64,000 nucleotides of DNA from contig NZ_BATM01000045.1 in the NCBI RefSeq assembly GCF_000467185.1, forward strand, positions 48,765 through 112,764, in the 5' to 3' direction. A program made the position numbers and the translations under genes. The DNA is from Vibrio ezurae NBRC 102218 (GTDB lineage Bacteria; Pseudomonadota; Gammaproteobacteria; Enterobacterales; Vibrionaceae). How positions within the stretch are numbered: the first letter of the stretch is position 1; every line of letters starts with the position of its first letter. This document shows positions 29,263-37,919 of the stretch, piece by piece. The notes beneath the pieces are model-generated. The model searched no databases. It was not told the DNA's origin and saw only the letters and a list, made by a program, of their open reading frames with translations.

Positions 29263-29904
29263 TTATACGCCGTATTGCGCGCGGTAAGCTTTTACTGATT
29301 CAAGTTGCTCAGCATTATCACCCTTCTCTTCTAGGAAGGTAATAAGGTCAGTTAGGCTAACGATAGAGATGATTGAACAGTTAAAATCACGTTCCACTTC
29401 TTGGATAGCTGAAAGCTCGCCTTTGCCTTTTTCTTGACGGTCAATGGCAACTAATACGCCAGCCAGATCTGCACCGTTAGCTTGGATGATTTCCATAGAT
29501 TCACGGATAGCAGTGCCTGCCGTGATTACATCGTCCACCAGCATAATACGGCCTTCTAGTGGGCTACCGACAAGGTTGCCACCTTCGCCGTGATCTTTGG
29601 CTTCTTTACGGTTAAAACAGTATGGCTTATCGGTATCATGATGATCCGCTAGTGCAACTGCAGTCGTTGTAGCAATTGGGATGCCTTTGTACGCAGGGCC
29701 AAATAGCACATCATAATCAATTGCAGAATCAGCTAATGCAGCGGCGTAAAAACGGCCTAAACGTGCCAAATCACGACCAGTGTTAAACAGGCCAGCGTTA
29801 AAGAAGTAAGGGCTCGTACGGCCCGATTTTAGAGTAAACTCTCCAAACTTAAGAACTTGTTTCTCAAGTGCAAACTCAATAAATTCACGCTGGTATGCTT
29901 TCAT
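29263..29904 (-). CDS. pyrE: orotate phosphoribosyltransferase
   Basis: 213 residues. PRPP-binding motif [17 protein letters not shown] near residue 118, [13 protein letters not shown] for orotate binding. Makes orotidine monophosphate. Downstream of rph with an attenuator between, as in E. coli. Confidence 0.97.
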   Translation of the reverse strand: MKAYQREFIEFALEKQVLKFGEFTLKSGRTSPYFFNAGLFNTGRDLARLGRFYAAALADSAIDYDVLFGPAYKGIPIATTTAVALADHHDTDKPYCFNRKEAKDHGEGGNLVGSPLEGRIMLVDDVITAGTAIRESMEIIQANGADLAGVLVAIDRQEKGKGELSAIQEVERDFNCSIISIVSLTDLITFLEEKGDNAEQLESVKAYRAQYGV

Positions 29905-29975
29905 TCTTTTCTCTCTTATAGGATCTAAATATTTCGGTATTTCTATACTGGATTAACGCATCTCCAAACGGAGAC

Positions 29976-30003
29976 AAAAAAATAGCCCCGCTAGGAGCTA
30001 TTT
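29976..30003 (-). promoter_or_regulatory. pyrE attenuator: pyrE attenuator
   Basis: On the minus strand, starting 7 bp after the rph stop: AAATAGCTCC / GGGGCTATTT stem, then a run of T. A smaller stem TCTCC/GGAGA (29961-29974) follows. In E. coli low UTP stalls polymerase here so that ribosomes finishing rph block the terminator. The same placement right behind rph supports the same mechanism. Confidence 0.82.
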
Positions 30004-30010
30004 AAAAAAA

Positions 30011-30724
30011 CTATTCTGCCAGTGCCGCTTTTTGCACTTCGATGATATCAGCGATGCCCTTTTGCGCCAGAGCCAATAGTTCCATCAACTCTTCGTGCGA
30101 GAACGGTTCGCCTTCGGCTGTACCTTGAACTTCAATCATTTTACCTTCTTCGGTCATAACGACGTTCATATCAGTGTCAGCGGCTGAATCTTCAACATAC
30201 TCAAGGTCACAACGACCCTCACCTTCAACAATACCCACAGATGCTGATACATGGCCTTTCATAGGGTTCGCTTTTAGCTTGCCTGCTGCAACCAATTTTT
30301 GGAACGCATCCGCCATAGCTACACTAGCACCAGAAATTGATGCAGTACGTGTACCGCCATCAGCTTGGATTACATCACAATCCACGGTGACCATGATTTC
30401 GCCCATCGCTTCTAAATCAACCACAGCACGTAGGCTGCGAGCGATCAGACGTTGGATTTCCATAGTGCGGCCGCCTTGCTTGCCACTGGCCGCTTCACGA
30501 CGGTTACGAGTGTGCGTCGCGCGAGGTAACATACCGTATTCCGCAGTTACCCAACCTTTACCTTTGCCTTTCAACCAACGAGGGACATTCTCTTCAACAG
30601 AGGCATTACACAATACCTTGGTATTGCCAAACTCCACCAATACAGAACCTTCTGCATAAGCGGTGTAGTTGCGAGTCATTTTAATAGGACGAACCTGATC
30701 TACTGCACGATCGTTTGGACGCAT
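30011..30724 (-). CDS. rph: ribonuclease PH
   Basis: 237 residues, full length, beginning [20 protein letters not shown]. Phosphorolytic 3' trimming of tRNA precursors. [22 protein letters not shown] and [11 protein letters not shown] motifs are intact. Leader gene for pyrE. Divergent from yicC. Confidence 0.97.
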   Translation of the reverse strand: MRPNDRAVDQVRPIKMTRNYTAYAEGSVLVEFGNTKVLCNASVEENVPRWLKGKGKGWVTAEYGMLPRATHTRNRREAASGKQGGRTMEIQRLIARSLRAVVDLEAMGEIMVTVDCDVIQADGGTRTASISGASVAMADAFQKLVAAGKLKANPMKGHVSASVGIVEGEGRCDLEYVEDSAADTDMNVVMTEEGKMIEVQGTAEGEPFSHEELMELLALAQKGIADIIEVQKAALAE

Positions 30725-30871
30725 TGAAAGTCACCTAAATTATTGGGTATGAAATTGTTCGAGATTATATAGCATCATGAAACAGGATGCGACTTTAGGG
30801 AGTCGCTAGGTTTTGTGCTAAGATTGCCCGCAATATAGACGCACACCGATGTGATGAATAAAGGTAATTCA

Positions 30872-31738
30872 ATGATCTACAGCATGACCGCTTACGCGCG
30901 TAAAGAAGTGAAAGGCGATTGGGGTAACGCAGTATGGGAAATCCGCTCTGTGAACCAACGTTATTTAGAAACCTATTTCCGTTTACCTGAGCAGTTCCGT
31001 GGCCTTGAGCCTATCCTTCGCGACCGCTTTCGTAAGCGTTTAGCTCGCGGTAAGGTGGAATGTCACCTACGCTTCGAAGCAAACCCAAGCGCTAAAGGTG
31101 AGCTAAGCATCAATGAAGACCTAGCACAACAAGTCATCAATGCCGCTAAACAAGTAATGGAAATGACCGGTGAAGACAACCGCATCAACCCATTCCAAGT
31201 GATGCAATGGCAAGGCGTGATGGAAACACCAGAGCAAGACATGGACAGCGTAAACAAAGATCTGTTAGCGGGCTTTGAAGGTGCCATAGCTGACTTCCTT
31301 GACGCTCGTGCAAGTGAAGGCGAAAACATGAAAGCGTTAATCGACCAACGCTTAGCCGCCATCACCGACGAAGTGGTTAAAGTGCGCGCTCGCATGCCAG
31401 AAATCCTACAATGGCAACGTGACCGTCTACTCAACAAATTTGAAGAAGCCTCTATCGAACTAGACTCATCTCGCGTTGAGCAAGAACTTATCGTTCTAGC
31501 ACAAAAATCTGACGTAGCAGAAGAACTAGACCGCCTAGACTCTCACGTAAAAGAAACCACCAGCATTATGAAAAAAGGTGGCGCAGTAGGCCGCCGTCTA
31601 GACTTCATGATGCAAGAATTCAACCGTGAGTCGAACACGCTAGCGTCTAAATCTATTAGCACAGATATCACCGCTTCTGGCGTTGAACTGAAGGTGTTGA
31701 TTGAGCAGATGCGTGAGCAGATCCAGAACATTGAGTAA
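30872..31738 (+). CDS. yicC: YicC family endoribonuclease
   Basis: 288 residues from ATG 30872 (MIYSMTAYARKE) with AAAGG at 30860-30864; an upstream ATG at 30851 is rejected. Conserved C-terminal KKGGAVGRRLDFMMQEFNRE and LKVLIEQMREQIQNIE are complete. YicC proteins are RNases that affect sRNA turnover. The 3' end of yicC is the known attachment site of mobilizable genomic islands of the MGIVflInd1 type, and an integrase remnant lies directly downstream. Confidence 0.96.
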   Translation: MIYSMTAYARKEVKGDWGNAVWEIRSVNQRYLETYFRLPEQFRGLEPILRDRFRKRLARGKVECHLRFEANPSAKGELSINEDLAQQVINAAKQVMEMTGEDNRINPFQVMQWQGVMETPEQDMDSVNKDLLAGFEGAIADFLDARASEGENMKALIDQRLAAITDEVVKVRARMPEILQWQRDRLLNKFEEASIELDSSRVEQELIVLAQKSDVAEELDRLDSHVKETTSIMKKGGAVGRRLDFMMQEFNRESNTLASKSISTDITASGVELKVLIEQMREQIQNIE

Positions 31739-31758
31739 TTGAATTAATTGCTAAAAGC

Positions 31759-31806
31759 GGGGTCAGGTCTTGAAATTTGCAGATGCAAATTTCAAGACCT
31801 GACCCC
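31759..31806. repeat. 48-bp REP-like palindrome, copy 1
   Basis: Perfect 22-bp arms (31759-31780 and 31785-31806), loop AGAT; left arm begins GGGGTCAGGTCTTG. It is the exact reverse complement of copy 2 at 32671-32718. Left flank TTAATTGCTAAAAGC resembles that of copy 2; on the right it meets the integrase remnant. Likely a REP-type element spread by a RAYT transposase (family inference). Confidence 0.9.
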
Positions 31807-32268
31807 TTAGTGACTACTACCCCTCTACCCCAAGCAACAATTCCGTGGTTTGAGGAATTAAACATTCGCGCCTGTGGTTCCGATTATCTATTTCCATCAA
31901 GACGAGCAAGTAAGCGCCGTGCCTATATCTCTGATGACACACTGAATCACGCACTGGCAAAGCTCTTTGGGCAGAAAGTCGATAGCAATAAACAACCTTA
32001 TGACAACCCACTTGGCAAAGCAGGGGTCACACACTTCACTATTCACGATCTTCGCCGCACTTGTCGAAGCCTGTTAGCGGCAGTCGGGACACCGGGGCAT
32101 ATTGCTGAACGCTGCCTCAACCACAAGCTCAAAGGCGTGGAAGGAATCTACAACCGCCATGATTATCTGGACAGGCGCAGAAAAGCATTAAACAAGCTCT
32201 CTGAAAAGCTGGCACCAATAGTTAATGGTGACAACAAGATCATCCCACCAAGCAAAAGAATAAAATGA
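31807..32268 (+). pseudogene. C-terminal remnant of a P4-type tyrosine integrase
   Basis: The open frame covers only the C-terminal half of a P4-like integrase: SDYLFPSRRASKRR, HDLRRTCRSLLAAVG with the second catalytic Arg, LNHKLKGVEGIYNRHDY with the His/Lys box and the nucleophile Tyr. The N-terminal DNA-binding domains and the first catalytic Arg are missing; likeness begins just after the palindrome at 31806. No start codon of its own fits. It sits at the 3' end of yicC in the same direction, where MGI-type islands carry their integrase. A dead relic. Confidence 0.85.
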
Positions 32269-32278
32269 GGGAAAGTCC

Positions 32279-32593
32279 GTGAACCCTAATGAAGAACAAC
32301 ACCATAAAGACAACATTCAGCAAGCACTAAAACTCTGTCGCTACGTTAAATGGCTTAAGGTCATACTCGCTTTCGCTATCGCCACAGCTTATTTCAGTGG
32401 CTTTGAGTGGCTTCCTGAATTAATGATCATTGCTCTGCTGACCTGCCTAGTGTTACCACTCGGCTTCTTTGATGTATTTATTCAAAAGTTGCTGGAATAC
32501 AACACTCGGCTACTGGAAGAACGGCAACGTCTCAATGCTGAAGAAGCAAATAAGCATTTTGATAAGTTGTACAAATCAAATAGGGACTATTAA
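32279..32593 (+). CDS. small membrane protein of unknown function
   Basis: 104 residues from a GTG start with GAGGGA at 32267-32272. Two hydrophobic segments (about 29-45 and 48-70), then a charged C-terminal helix rich in Glu and Arg (about 75-100, coiled-coil-like). I do not recognise the family. It follows the integrase remnant by 10 bp and was probably cotranscribed with the intact integrase. Confidence 0.6.
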   Translation: MNPNEEQHHKDNIQQALKLCRYVKWLKVILAFAIATAYFSGFEWLPELMIIALLTCLVLPLGFFDVFIQKLLEYNTRLLEERQRLNAEEANKHFDKLYKSNRDY

Positions 32594-32670
32594 CAGCCCG
32601 AATTCACCTCTCAAGACATCACAACCCAGAGAATAAAAAAGCAAGTATGAATCTAATTAATAGCTAAAGC

Positions 32671-32718
32671 GGGGTCAGGTCTTGAAATTTGCATCTGCAA
32701 ATTTCAAGACCTGACCCC
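32671..32718. repeat. 48-bp REP-like palindrome, copy 2, also a terminator
   Basis: Perfect 22-bp arms (32671-32692, 32697-32718), loop ATCT. The stem extends outward by AAAGC / GCTTT and is followed by a T run, so it can end transcription in both directions between the converging small membrane gene and the helicase gene. Confidence 0.9.
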
Positions 32719-32734
32719 GCTTTTTATTTTTAAA

Positions 32735-35700
32735 TTATCCCACCGCTAATTTTGCAGCTTGTTGCCACATGAAGTTTGGCATGGCATGCCTTAATTTCCA
32801 TGTGATACTCATAGGTTGTGAACCTGTGTGACTGACATAGTCAACTTCCCCATAATTCACGAAACCCATGGTACGACCGTACTGATCTTTTGTTTGCTCA
32901 CGCACGAATAAGAACAAGCGTTTTTTATTCTGTCTGTGCTGTATATAGCTTAACCCTTTACCACGATCCGGGCGGGCACTATTTTGAGATTGCCAGTGGA
33001 ATAAGTGCTCATTAATCGCATAATCATGATACATAGTTGTAGGTGAAAACTGCTTTCCATCTTTTTCCAACGTCACAAATAGTAATTCAATATTTTGATC
33101 TTGAAGAACAAGCACTCCCTCTCTTGCCGGAGATTTTCGTTCAAACGTTGTTGCGCCAAAAGCCACCAAAATTTGGTCGCGCGCATACCGAGCATGCAGC
33201 TTCAAAGGCACACTTGGCAAATCAGAAATAGTTAATTGTTGATATTTGGTTTTGCTCAACAACCAATCTAAAACACTCGCAAGCTCAGACGCGATATCTA
33301 GCTTTCGCAAAGAAGAGAAGCTCTCGGCTAATGAATCAAACCCTACAGTAGGCCCTGTGTTTTGCCAGAAATCGTAGTGACACATAAGTGCCTGCCGATT
33401 ATTACTTTCAGCTAACTCAAAATTGGTAAGACAGAGATGTTTTAAAAAGCTCAAATAATCATGATCATCACAAGCTAAAATACGATTAAAAACCGCTTTT
33501 TGGAACATCTTCCAATGTAGGTTATTTGATGATGACTCACTCACTTTATCTTGCGATTTATCAACTAGCTCCTCCCAACAACCCTTTTTATACATATCGT
33601 TCAAATCAACATGAGGGTGTTGGATTAAAAAGTTAGATAGAGTCAAAGGTAACTCTGAGTGTTGCGGGTACTGCCTTATCATGCTCACCAAACGAGCTAG
33701 CGTCATGGATGCTTGTCGAATATTTCGCAATACCATCGCTTGAGTTTGTTTAGTCAATTCGATACGACAACCCAGAGGTGCATCAGGAAATCCTTGCTTA
33801 ATCTCATCAGTAATCGCGCGTTTACTTTTTCCTACGAGAGCTCTAAATTTATTGGCAAAATCATATTCAGGACGAGAATTACCCACAAAATCTAAAACCG
33901 TACAACACTCTTTTCCATCTGCTAGTCTCAAACCTCGACCAAGCTGTTGCAAAAATATAGTCAAACTCTCGGTAGGTCTTAAAAAAAGCAAAGTATCCAC
34001 TTCTGGAATATCGACACCTTCATTAAATATATCAACAACGCAAAGCACATTAATGTCACCAATACGTAGACTTTGCTGCTTTTGTTGGCGCTCATCACTA
34101 TTATCGCTTGTTAAGATATCGGCTTTAATTCCCTTCAATAGGAATTGCTGAGTCATATATTGAGCATGCTCACGGCTTGCACAGAAAGCTAATGCTCTCA
34201 TACCGCTTAAGTCTGTAATGATCTCTTGTAGGCTCAGTAATATCTTATTAAAGCGACTTTGATTGTGAGTATAGACATTGGTAAGTTGTGCAATATCGTA
34301 GCGACCACGACTCCAAGGGATTGTTCTTAAATCTGTATCGTCATCGATCCCAAAGTATTGAAATGGACAAAGGTGACGTTGATTTATGGCTTCGGGTAAG
34401 CGCAATTCAGCGGCTATCACGCCACCAAAGTCACTTAAAATATCACCGCCATCATGGCGCTCAGGAGTAGCGGTTAATCCAAGTAAAACATGAGGTTGAA
34501 AGAGCTTTAAGATGGCTCGATAACTACGAGCCGCGATGTGATGCACTTCATCGACAACGATATAATCATAGTAATCTGAGGTGAGATTTAACTGTTCAAT
34601 ATTTCGGTTAAATGTTTGTACTGACACAAATAACTGTCGATAGTGTTCAGGTTTATAATTGCCAACCCAAAGCTCACCAAAATCACTGTTTCTCAGTACA
34701 CCACGATAGGCAGAGCAAGCTTGCTTTAGAATCTCTTCTCTATGGGCAATAAACAAAAAAGTAGCATTGGGGTTTTGTTTTCTAAAACGAGCGAAGTCAA
34801 ATGCAGAGATTAAGGTTTTTCCTGTCCCTGTAGCCGCCACGACAAGGTTCCTAAACCGTTTATGAATGCTTCGTTCGACAGCTAATTGTTCTAATATATC
34901 GTTTTGATGAGGAAAAGGGGTGATATCAAAAAAGTGAGAGACTTCTTTATGGGTTTCGCCTCTCTCCTGCTTTAAAGCATGCCTAAGTTTTTCGACACTT
35001 ACCGTATCACCAGTAAAAACTTCAAAATCATGGGATGCCCAGTACGTTTCAAAGGTACTTAAAGACTTTTGAATGATATGAGGTATCTCTTGTGAGGTGA
35101 TTTTTAAGTTCCATTCTAATCCATTGGTTAAAGCCGAATGAGATAAATTAGAAGAGCCTATATAACCGGTGTGATAACCTGTATCGCGCAAAAATAGATA
35201 GCTTTTCGCATGCAAACGTTCGCGAGTAGTATTGTAGCTGAGCTTAACCTCGGTATTAGGTAGGCTCGCCAAATACTCTACCGCTTTGGCATCTGTCGCC
35301 CCCATGTACGAAGTAGTGATAATTTTAAGTTCACCACCACTATTGGTAAATGCTTCCAACTCTTTGCGAAAAATGCGTATCCCTGTCCATTTGATAAATG
35401 AGACCAACCAATAAATTTTGTTCGCAGATAAGATTTCTCTTTTTATCTCAGACTCTAGAGATAAACCCGCATTACTCCCACAGAAAAGCTCACTTTGAGT
35501 TAGCCCAGTCAAAGGGAATATATCGTCAATGTAGTTCTTTAGATCCGCAGAAACAGGGTTCTCTAGTTCATACAGAGCCGTTAAGATTTTTCCCTGACTA
35601 TTGAGTAAGTTATCTTCTATCAGATCTTTGTCTTGAATCTGCTCTTTTAGCCACAAAAGCAGTTGATTAGAGAGTGCTATTTGATGGTGTAATCTGTCAT

Positions 35701-35875
35701 CACTAGCAGGCACTGCATCAATCGCATATTCAATAATTTGCGATAAAAAACGCGAAAGCCAAACCGATGCCTCTGCTCCATCTAACGCGCGTTCACCAAC
35801 ATAATAACGTTCACGATCTACTCTATTTTCTATCAATTGAGTAATGAGTTGTTCATAAATGCCAATCTGTTGCAT
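32735..35875 (-). CDS. PLD-nuclease / SF2 helicase / DUF3427 protein
   Basis: 1046 residues. N-terminal helical region (1-115); a single-HKD phospholipase-D-type nuclease domain (about 130-285) with RLHAKSYLFLRDTG (His222, Lys224) and GSSNLS; SF2 helicase with Walker A ATGTGKT (348-354), DEVH box (442-445), LGLTATPE, and motif VI QQLGRGLR; then a DUF3427 region to the end. Such proteins cleave or remodel DNA and occur in accessory regions, often beside defence genes; no function is proven. ATG 35875 overlaps the end of the HipS-like gene by 23 bp, so it is probably translated by coupling. Confidence 0.85.
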   Translation of the reverse strand: MQQIGIYEQLITQLIENRVDRERYYVGERALDGAEASVWLSRFLSQIIEYAIDAVPASDDRLHHQIALSNQLLLWLKEQIQDKDLIEDNLLNSQGKILTALYELENPVSADLKNYIDDIFPLTGLTQSELFCGSNAGLSLESEIKREILSANKIYWLVSFIKWTGIRIFRKELEAFTNSGGELKIITTSYMGATDAKAVEYLASLPNTEVKLSYNTTRERLHAKSYLFLRDTGYHTGYIGSSNLSHSALTNGLEWNLKITSQEIPHIIQKSLSTFETYWASHDFEVFTGDTVSVEKLRHALKQERGETHKEVSHFFDITPFPHQNDILEQLAVERSIHKRFRNLVVAATGTGKTLISAFDFARFRKQNPNATFLFIAHREEILKQACSAYRGVLRNSDFGELWVGNYKPEHYRQLFVSVQTFNRNIEQLNLTSDYYDYIVVDEVHHIAARSYRAILKLFQPHVLLGLTATPERHDGGDILSDFGGVIAAELRLPEAINQRHLCPFQYFGIDDDTDLRTIPWSRGRYDIAQLTNVYTHNQSRFNKILLSLQEIITDLSGMRALAFCASREHAQYMTQQFLLKGIKADILTSDNSDERQQKQQSLRIGDINVLCVVDIFNEGVDIPEVDTLLFLRPTESLTIFLQQLGRGLRLADGKECCTVLDFVGNSRPEYDFANKFRALVGKSKRAITDEIKQGFPDAPLGCRIELTKQTQAMVLRNIRQASMTLARLVSMIRQYPQHSELPLTLSNFLIQHPHVDLNDMYKKGCWEELVDKSQDKVSESSSNNLHWKMFQKAVFNRILACDDHDYLSFLKHLCLTNFELAESNNRQALMCHYDFWQNTGPTVGFDSLAESFSSLRKLDIASELASVLDWLLSKTKYQQLTISDLPSVPLKLHARYARDQILVAFGATTFERKSPAREGVLVLQDQNIELLFVTLEKDGKQFSPTTMYHDYAINEHLFHWQSQNSARPDRGKGLSYIQHRQNKKRLFLFVREQTKDQYGRTMGFVNYGEVDYVSHTGSQPMSITWKLRHAMPNFMWQQAAKLAVG

Positions 35876-36071
35876 GCGTTACTTCTATCTCGATATTTTG
35901 ATTTATTACACCAGGTTGTAATCGAAGAAGCGAATCTAATCTCATGACATATCGTGATAAATTGCCAAATCTACTTAGATAGCTTTTATCATACTGAAAG
36001 AAAACACCTTGATGGTTTTGTGCTAGTACACCCACCGATACGATTTCTCCCGTTGTGAGAGTTCGTTCCAC
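35853..36071 (-). CDS. HipS-like / HipA N-terminal domain protein
   Basis: 72 residues. Residues 1-55 look like the N-terminal subdomain of HipA kinases: GEIVSVGVLAQNHQGVFFQY, YLSRFGNLSRYVMRLD, then LQPGV. It stops there; the kinase lobe is absent everywhere in the window. Stand-alone versions (HipS) act as antitoxin in tripartite HipBST systems. It lies 19 bp after the hipB-like gene and overlaps the helicase start by 23 bp. Either a genuine small HipS-like partner of the helicase or a hipA broken when the helicase was acquired; the residues after about 55 do not resemble HipA. Confidence 0.65.
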   Translation of the reverse strand: MERTLTTGEIVSVGVLAQNHQGVFFQYDKSYLSRFGNLSRYVMRLDSLLRLQPGVINQNIEIEVTHATDWHL

Positions 36072-36090
36072 ATTCAGCTTTTAAATGGAT

Positions 36091-36387
36091 TTAAAACTCA
36101 TCTTTAAGTACCTCTTCTATACTGGTTGGTAAAGTGGCACGATCAGTAGTTGCTTGTGTCAGTTGATAAAGCCTGTCTAATGAATCCAACGATTGCCATA
36201 AAAGCAATAGTTGGCGAAATGAGATTTGCCCAGTGAGTTCAAATTTTTTAATTGTCGAAGCTGGTACACAACTACGTAGGGCAAGTGCCTCTCGCGATAG
36301 CTTCGCTTGCTTACGTAATCTACGCAGGTGAATAGCAAAGGCTTGACTTACATCGGCATCATCTAAAAGCAAAAAGTTCATAAGCAA
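36091..36387 (-). CDS. HipB-like XRE-family regulator
   Basis: 98 residues. Helix-turn-helix at about 18-72: AIHLRRLRKQAKLSREALAL, then CVPASTIKKFELTGQISF. The C-terminal IEEVLKDEF is the acidic tail of HipB-like antitoxins of this subgroup. The start at 36387 gives MLMNFLLL; the Met at residue 3 (36381) is also possible. Upstream are two operator-like dyads, so it should repress its own operon, including the helicase. Confidence 0.8.
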   Translation of the reverse strand: MLMNFLLLDDADVSQAFAIHLRRLRKQAKLSREALALRSCVPASTIKKFELTGQISFRQLLLLWQSLDSLDRLYQLTQATTDRATLPTSIEEVLKDEF

Positions 36388-36393
36388 CCAAAA

Positions 36394-36454
36394 ATGGACA
36401 CAATAACACCCATTATAGCGTTTAACTCTTAATTATGGATACAATAATGTCCAT
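36394..36454 (-). promoter_or_regulatory. paired operator dyads of the hipB-like operon
   Basis: Two 20-bp imperfect palindromes of the form ATGGAYA-N6-TGTCCAT: 36394-36413 (arms ATGGACA / CACCCAT) and 36435-36454 (arms ATGGATA / TGTCCAT), 41 bp apart start to start, about four helical turns. Both contain CAATAA in the centre and are followed by TATA or TTATA. They lie within 70 bp of the regulator start, as HipB operators do. Confidence 0.7.
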
Positions 36455-36484
36455 TATAAATAAAAACCATCATATGATAGGGGA

Positions 36485-36506
36485 AGGGTCTGACCCCTAG
36501 TGACTA
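36485..36506. repeat. fragment of a REP-like sequence
   Basis: AGGGTCTGACCCCTAGTGAC at 36485-36504. The part CTGACCCCTAGTGACTA repeats, with one base less, the junction at 31799-31815 to the right of palindrome copy 1. It also forms the stop codon and 3' flank of the 141-residue gene. Confidence 0.55.
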
Positions 36507-36922
36507 AATCTCTTACTAAAAGTAATCACGTTTGGCACTAACCCAAACGGTTCAGGATTTAGACTGACAAACATCAAAGACCACTTATTATTGTTATCTA
36601 GATATACTTGTAGTCGAAGAAAGCTTGCCCCTTTCTCATAATTAATCGCCACAAAGGCTATAGAAACTCTAGGAGTTACCTCCTCTATTGCTATCGTATC
36701 GTAAGAAGTTGGCTTCCCGTATCGTGACTCATAGCGCTTTAAAGCATCAATAACGGGTGCAGGTGCATCGCTGAATGGAGACCAATACTTTGCTGTCTTT
36801 TCAGCTGAATGGGTGAAGTAATAACTCACTTTATCATTGACTAATTCTTTTACCGAATCAGAAGCAAGGGTGAAAGGAGAAAAATTTATGATTAATAATA
36901 ATGTGATTACTCTTAATAACAT
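36497..36922 (-). CDS. secreted protein of unknown function, cassette member 1
   Basis: 141 residues, signal peptide MLLRVITLLLIINFSPFTLA before SDSV. The mature part is small, with INYEKGASFLRLQVYLDNNN followed by KWSLMFVSL, which is clearly related to MNLEKGAAYLKLLVYKEKNA in the 137-residue neighbour. Probably periplasmic. AT-rich, unlike core genes. Function unknown; last gene of the series behind the RHS gene. Confidence 0.7.
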   Translation of the reverse strand: MLLRVITLLLIINFSPFTLASDSVKELVNDKVSYYFTHSAEKTAKYWSPFSDAPAPVIDALKRYESRYGKPTSYDTIAIEEVTPRVSIAFVAINYEKGASFLRLQVYLDNNNKWSLMFVSLNPEPFGLVPNVITFSKRFSH

Positions 36923-37071
36923 ATGAATCCTATATTTAATCTAACAAAGTAATATTTACTTTTTCTTATACTAAATAGTCTCAACCAAGCGAATAGTAAA
37001 AACACTATAGCCTTTTTAATAATCAGTAAGTTATACACCTGCACTATTAATAGTACAAAATATAAATATTA

Positions 37072-37308
37072 TCACTTACGCTTACAACCATAAAACAGAA
37101 AATAACAACTCATAATAATAAAGGTTATATATTGAATAAAAGAAGCTATGTATGGCATTTCCCAAGCTTTATATTTACTTCGACCCAAGGTTTCACCAGT
37201 AACAATTAATTCATATAACTGAGAAGCAGTAAAGCATGTTATTAAAACTAACAACATTCTAATTAACACCAATTTATTAGCTGATACATAAATTACAGTA
37301 AGTTTCAT
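37072..37308 (-). CDS. small two-TM membrane protein, cassette member
   Basis: 78 residues with two hydrophobic segments (about 14-36 and 53-74). MKLTVIYVSANKLVLIRMLL resembles the start of the frameshifted copy at 37920-38155, and the C-terminal SCYFLFYG is shared with it; the 79-residue protein next to the RHS gene has the same layout with weaker likeness. Candidate immunity-type protein; unproven. Confidence 0.65.
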   Translation of the reverse strand: MKLTVIYVSANKLVLIRMLLVLITCFTASQLYELIVTGETLGRSKYKAWEMPYIASFIQYITFIIMSCYFLFYGCKRK

Positions 37309-37342
37309 ATCGTCAAAATAACCTTTAGTAGTAATAGAAAAA

Positions 37343-37756
37343 TCATTTACAATTCAACAAATCAAGATCATTAATTACATTTTCAGGAACTTTATCTACT
37401 GTTGCTAAGTTAATCCTCCATTGTGCATTCTTCTCCTTATAAACTAGTAGCTTTAAATATGCAGCACCTTTCTCTAAGTTCATTTCAATATATATGTAGT
37501 TTGAGCGATTAGAGATCTTTTTAACCAATACAATACTGTGTTCTTCATACCTACCAAAAGTATCCTCCAGACCTTTAATGTATTGATTAAATTCAGGAGG
37601 TGCGCTTCCAAAAACCTTTTCACTTGCTTGAAGTAAAGGAACTCCAACAAAGTTATTCATTTGGCCATTGATATAATTTTCTATTGAGTCATCAGCTTGC
37701 CCGTTTCCAGAAAACCAAAATAACAAGAGCGTGAATAAAAATCTGTTTAATAACAC
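37343..37756 (-). CDS. secreted protein of unknown function, cassette member 2
   Basis: 137 residues, signal peptide MLLNRFLFTLLLFWFSGNGQA then DDSI. Related to the 141-residue protein at 36497-36922 through the EKGAxxLxLxVY segment and the same length and layout. It precedes a 78-residue membrane gene by 34 bp, forming a secreted-plus-membrane pair. Confidence 0.7.
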   Translation of the reverse strand: MLLNRFLFTLLLFWFSGNGQADDSIENYINGQMNNFVGVPLLQASEKVFGSAPPEFNQYIKGLEDTFGRYEEHSIVLVKKISNRSNYIYIEMNLEKGAAYLKLLVYKEKNAQWRINLATVDKVPENVINDLDLLNCK

Positions 37757-37919
37757 ACTAAAACTCCCTCAGCCTGGCTAAACTCTAAAATATTCCATAT
37801 TCTTTTAAGATAAATCACTCTATTAGAGTTTTAAACAATCTCTCTGTATGAAAGCAAATTTAAGCGTCAAATACAGTTTCTTTATCTTCAAGTGTAAGGC
37901 TCATTTTTAAATAGTAATT

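Noticed and set aside
31777..32268. Intact integrase gene
   Set aside because: Only the C-terminal half is present, the first catalytic arginine is missing, and the apparent ATG lies within the palindrome.
31759..32718. The repeated palindromes as a CRISPR array
   Set aside because: Only two copies, 912 bp apart, perfectly palindromic, with genes between them and no cas genes.
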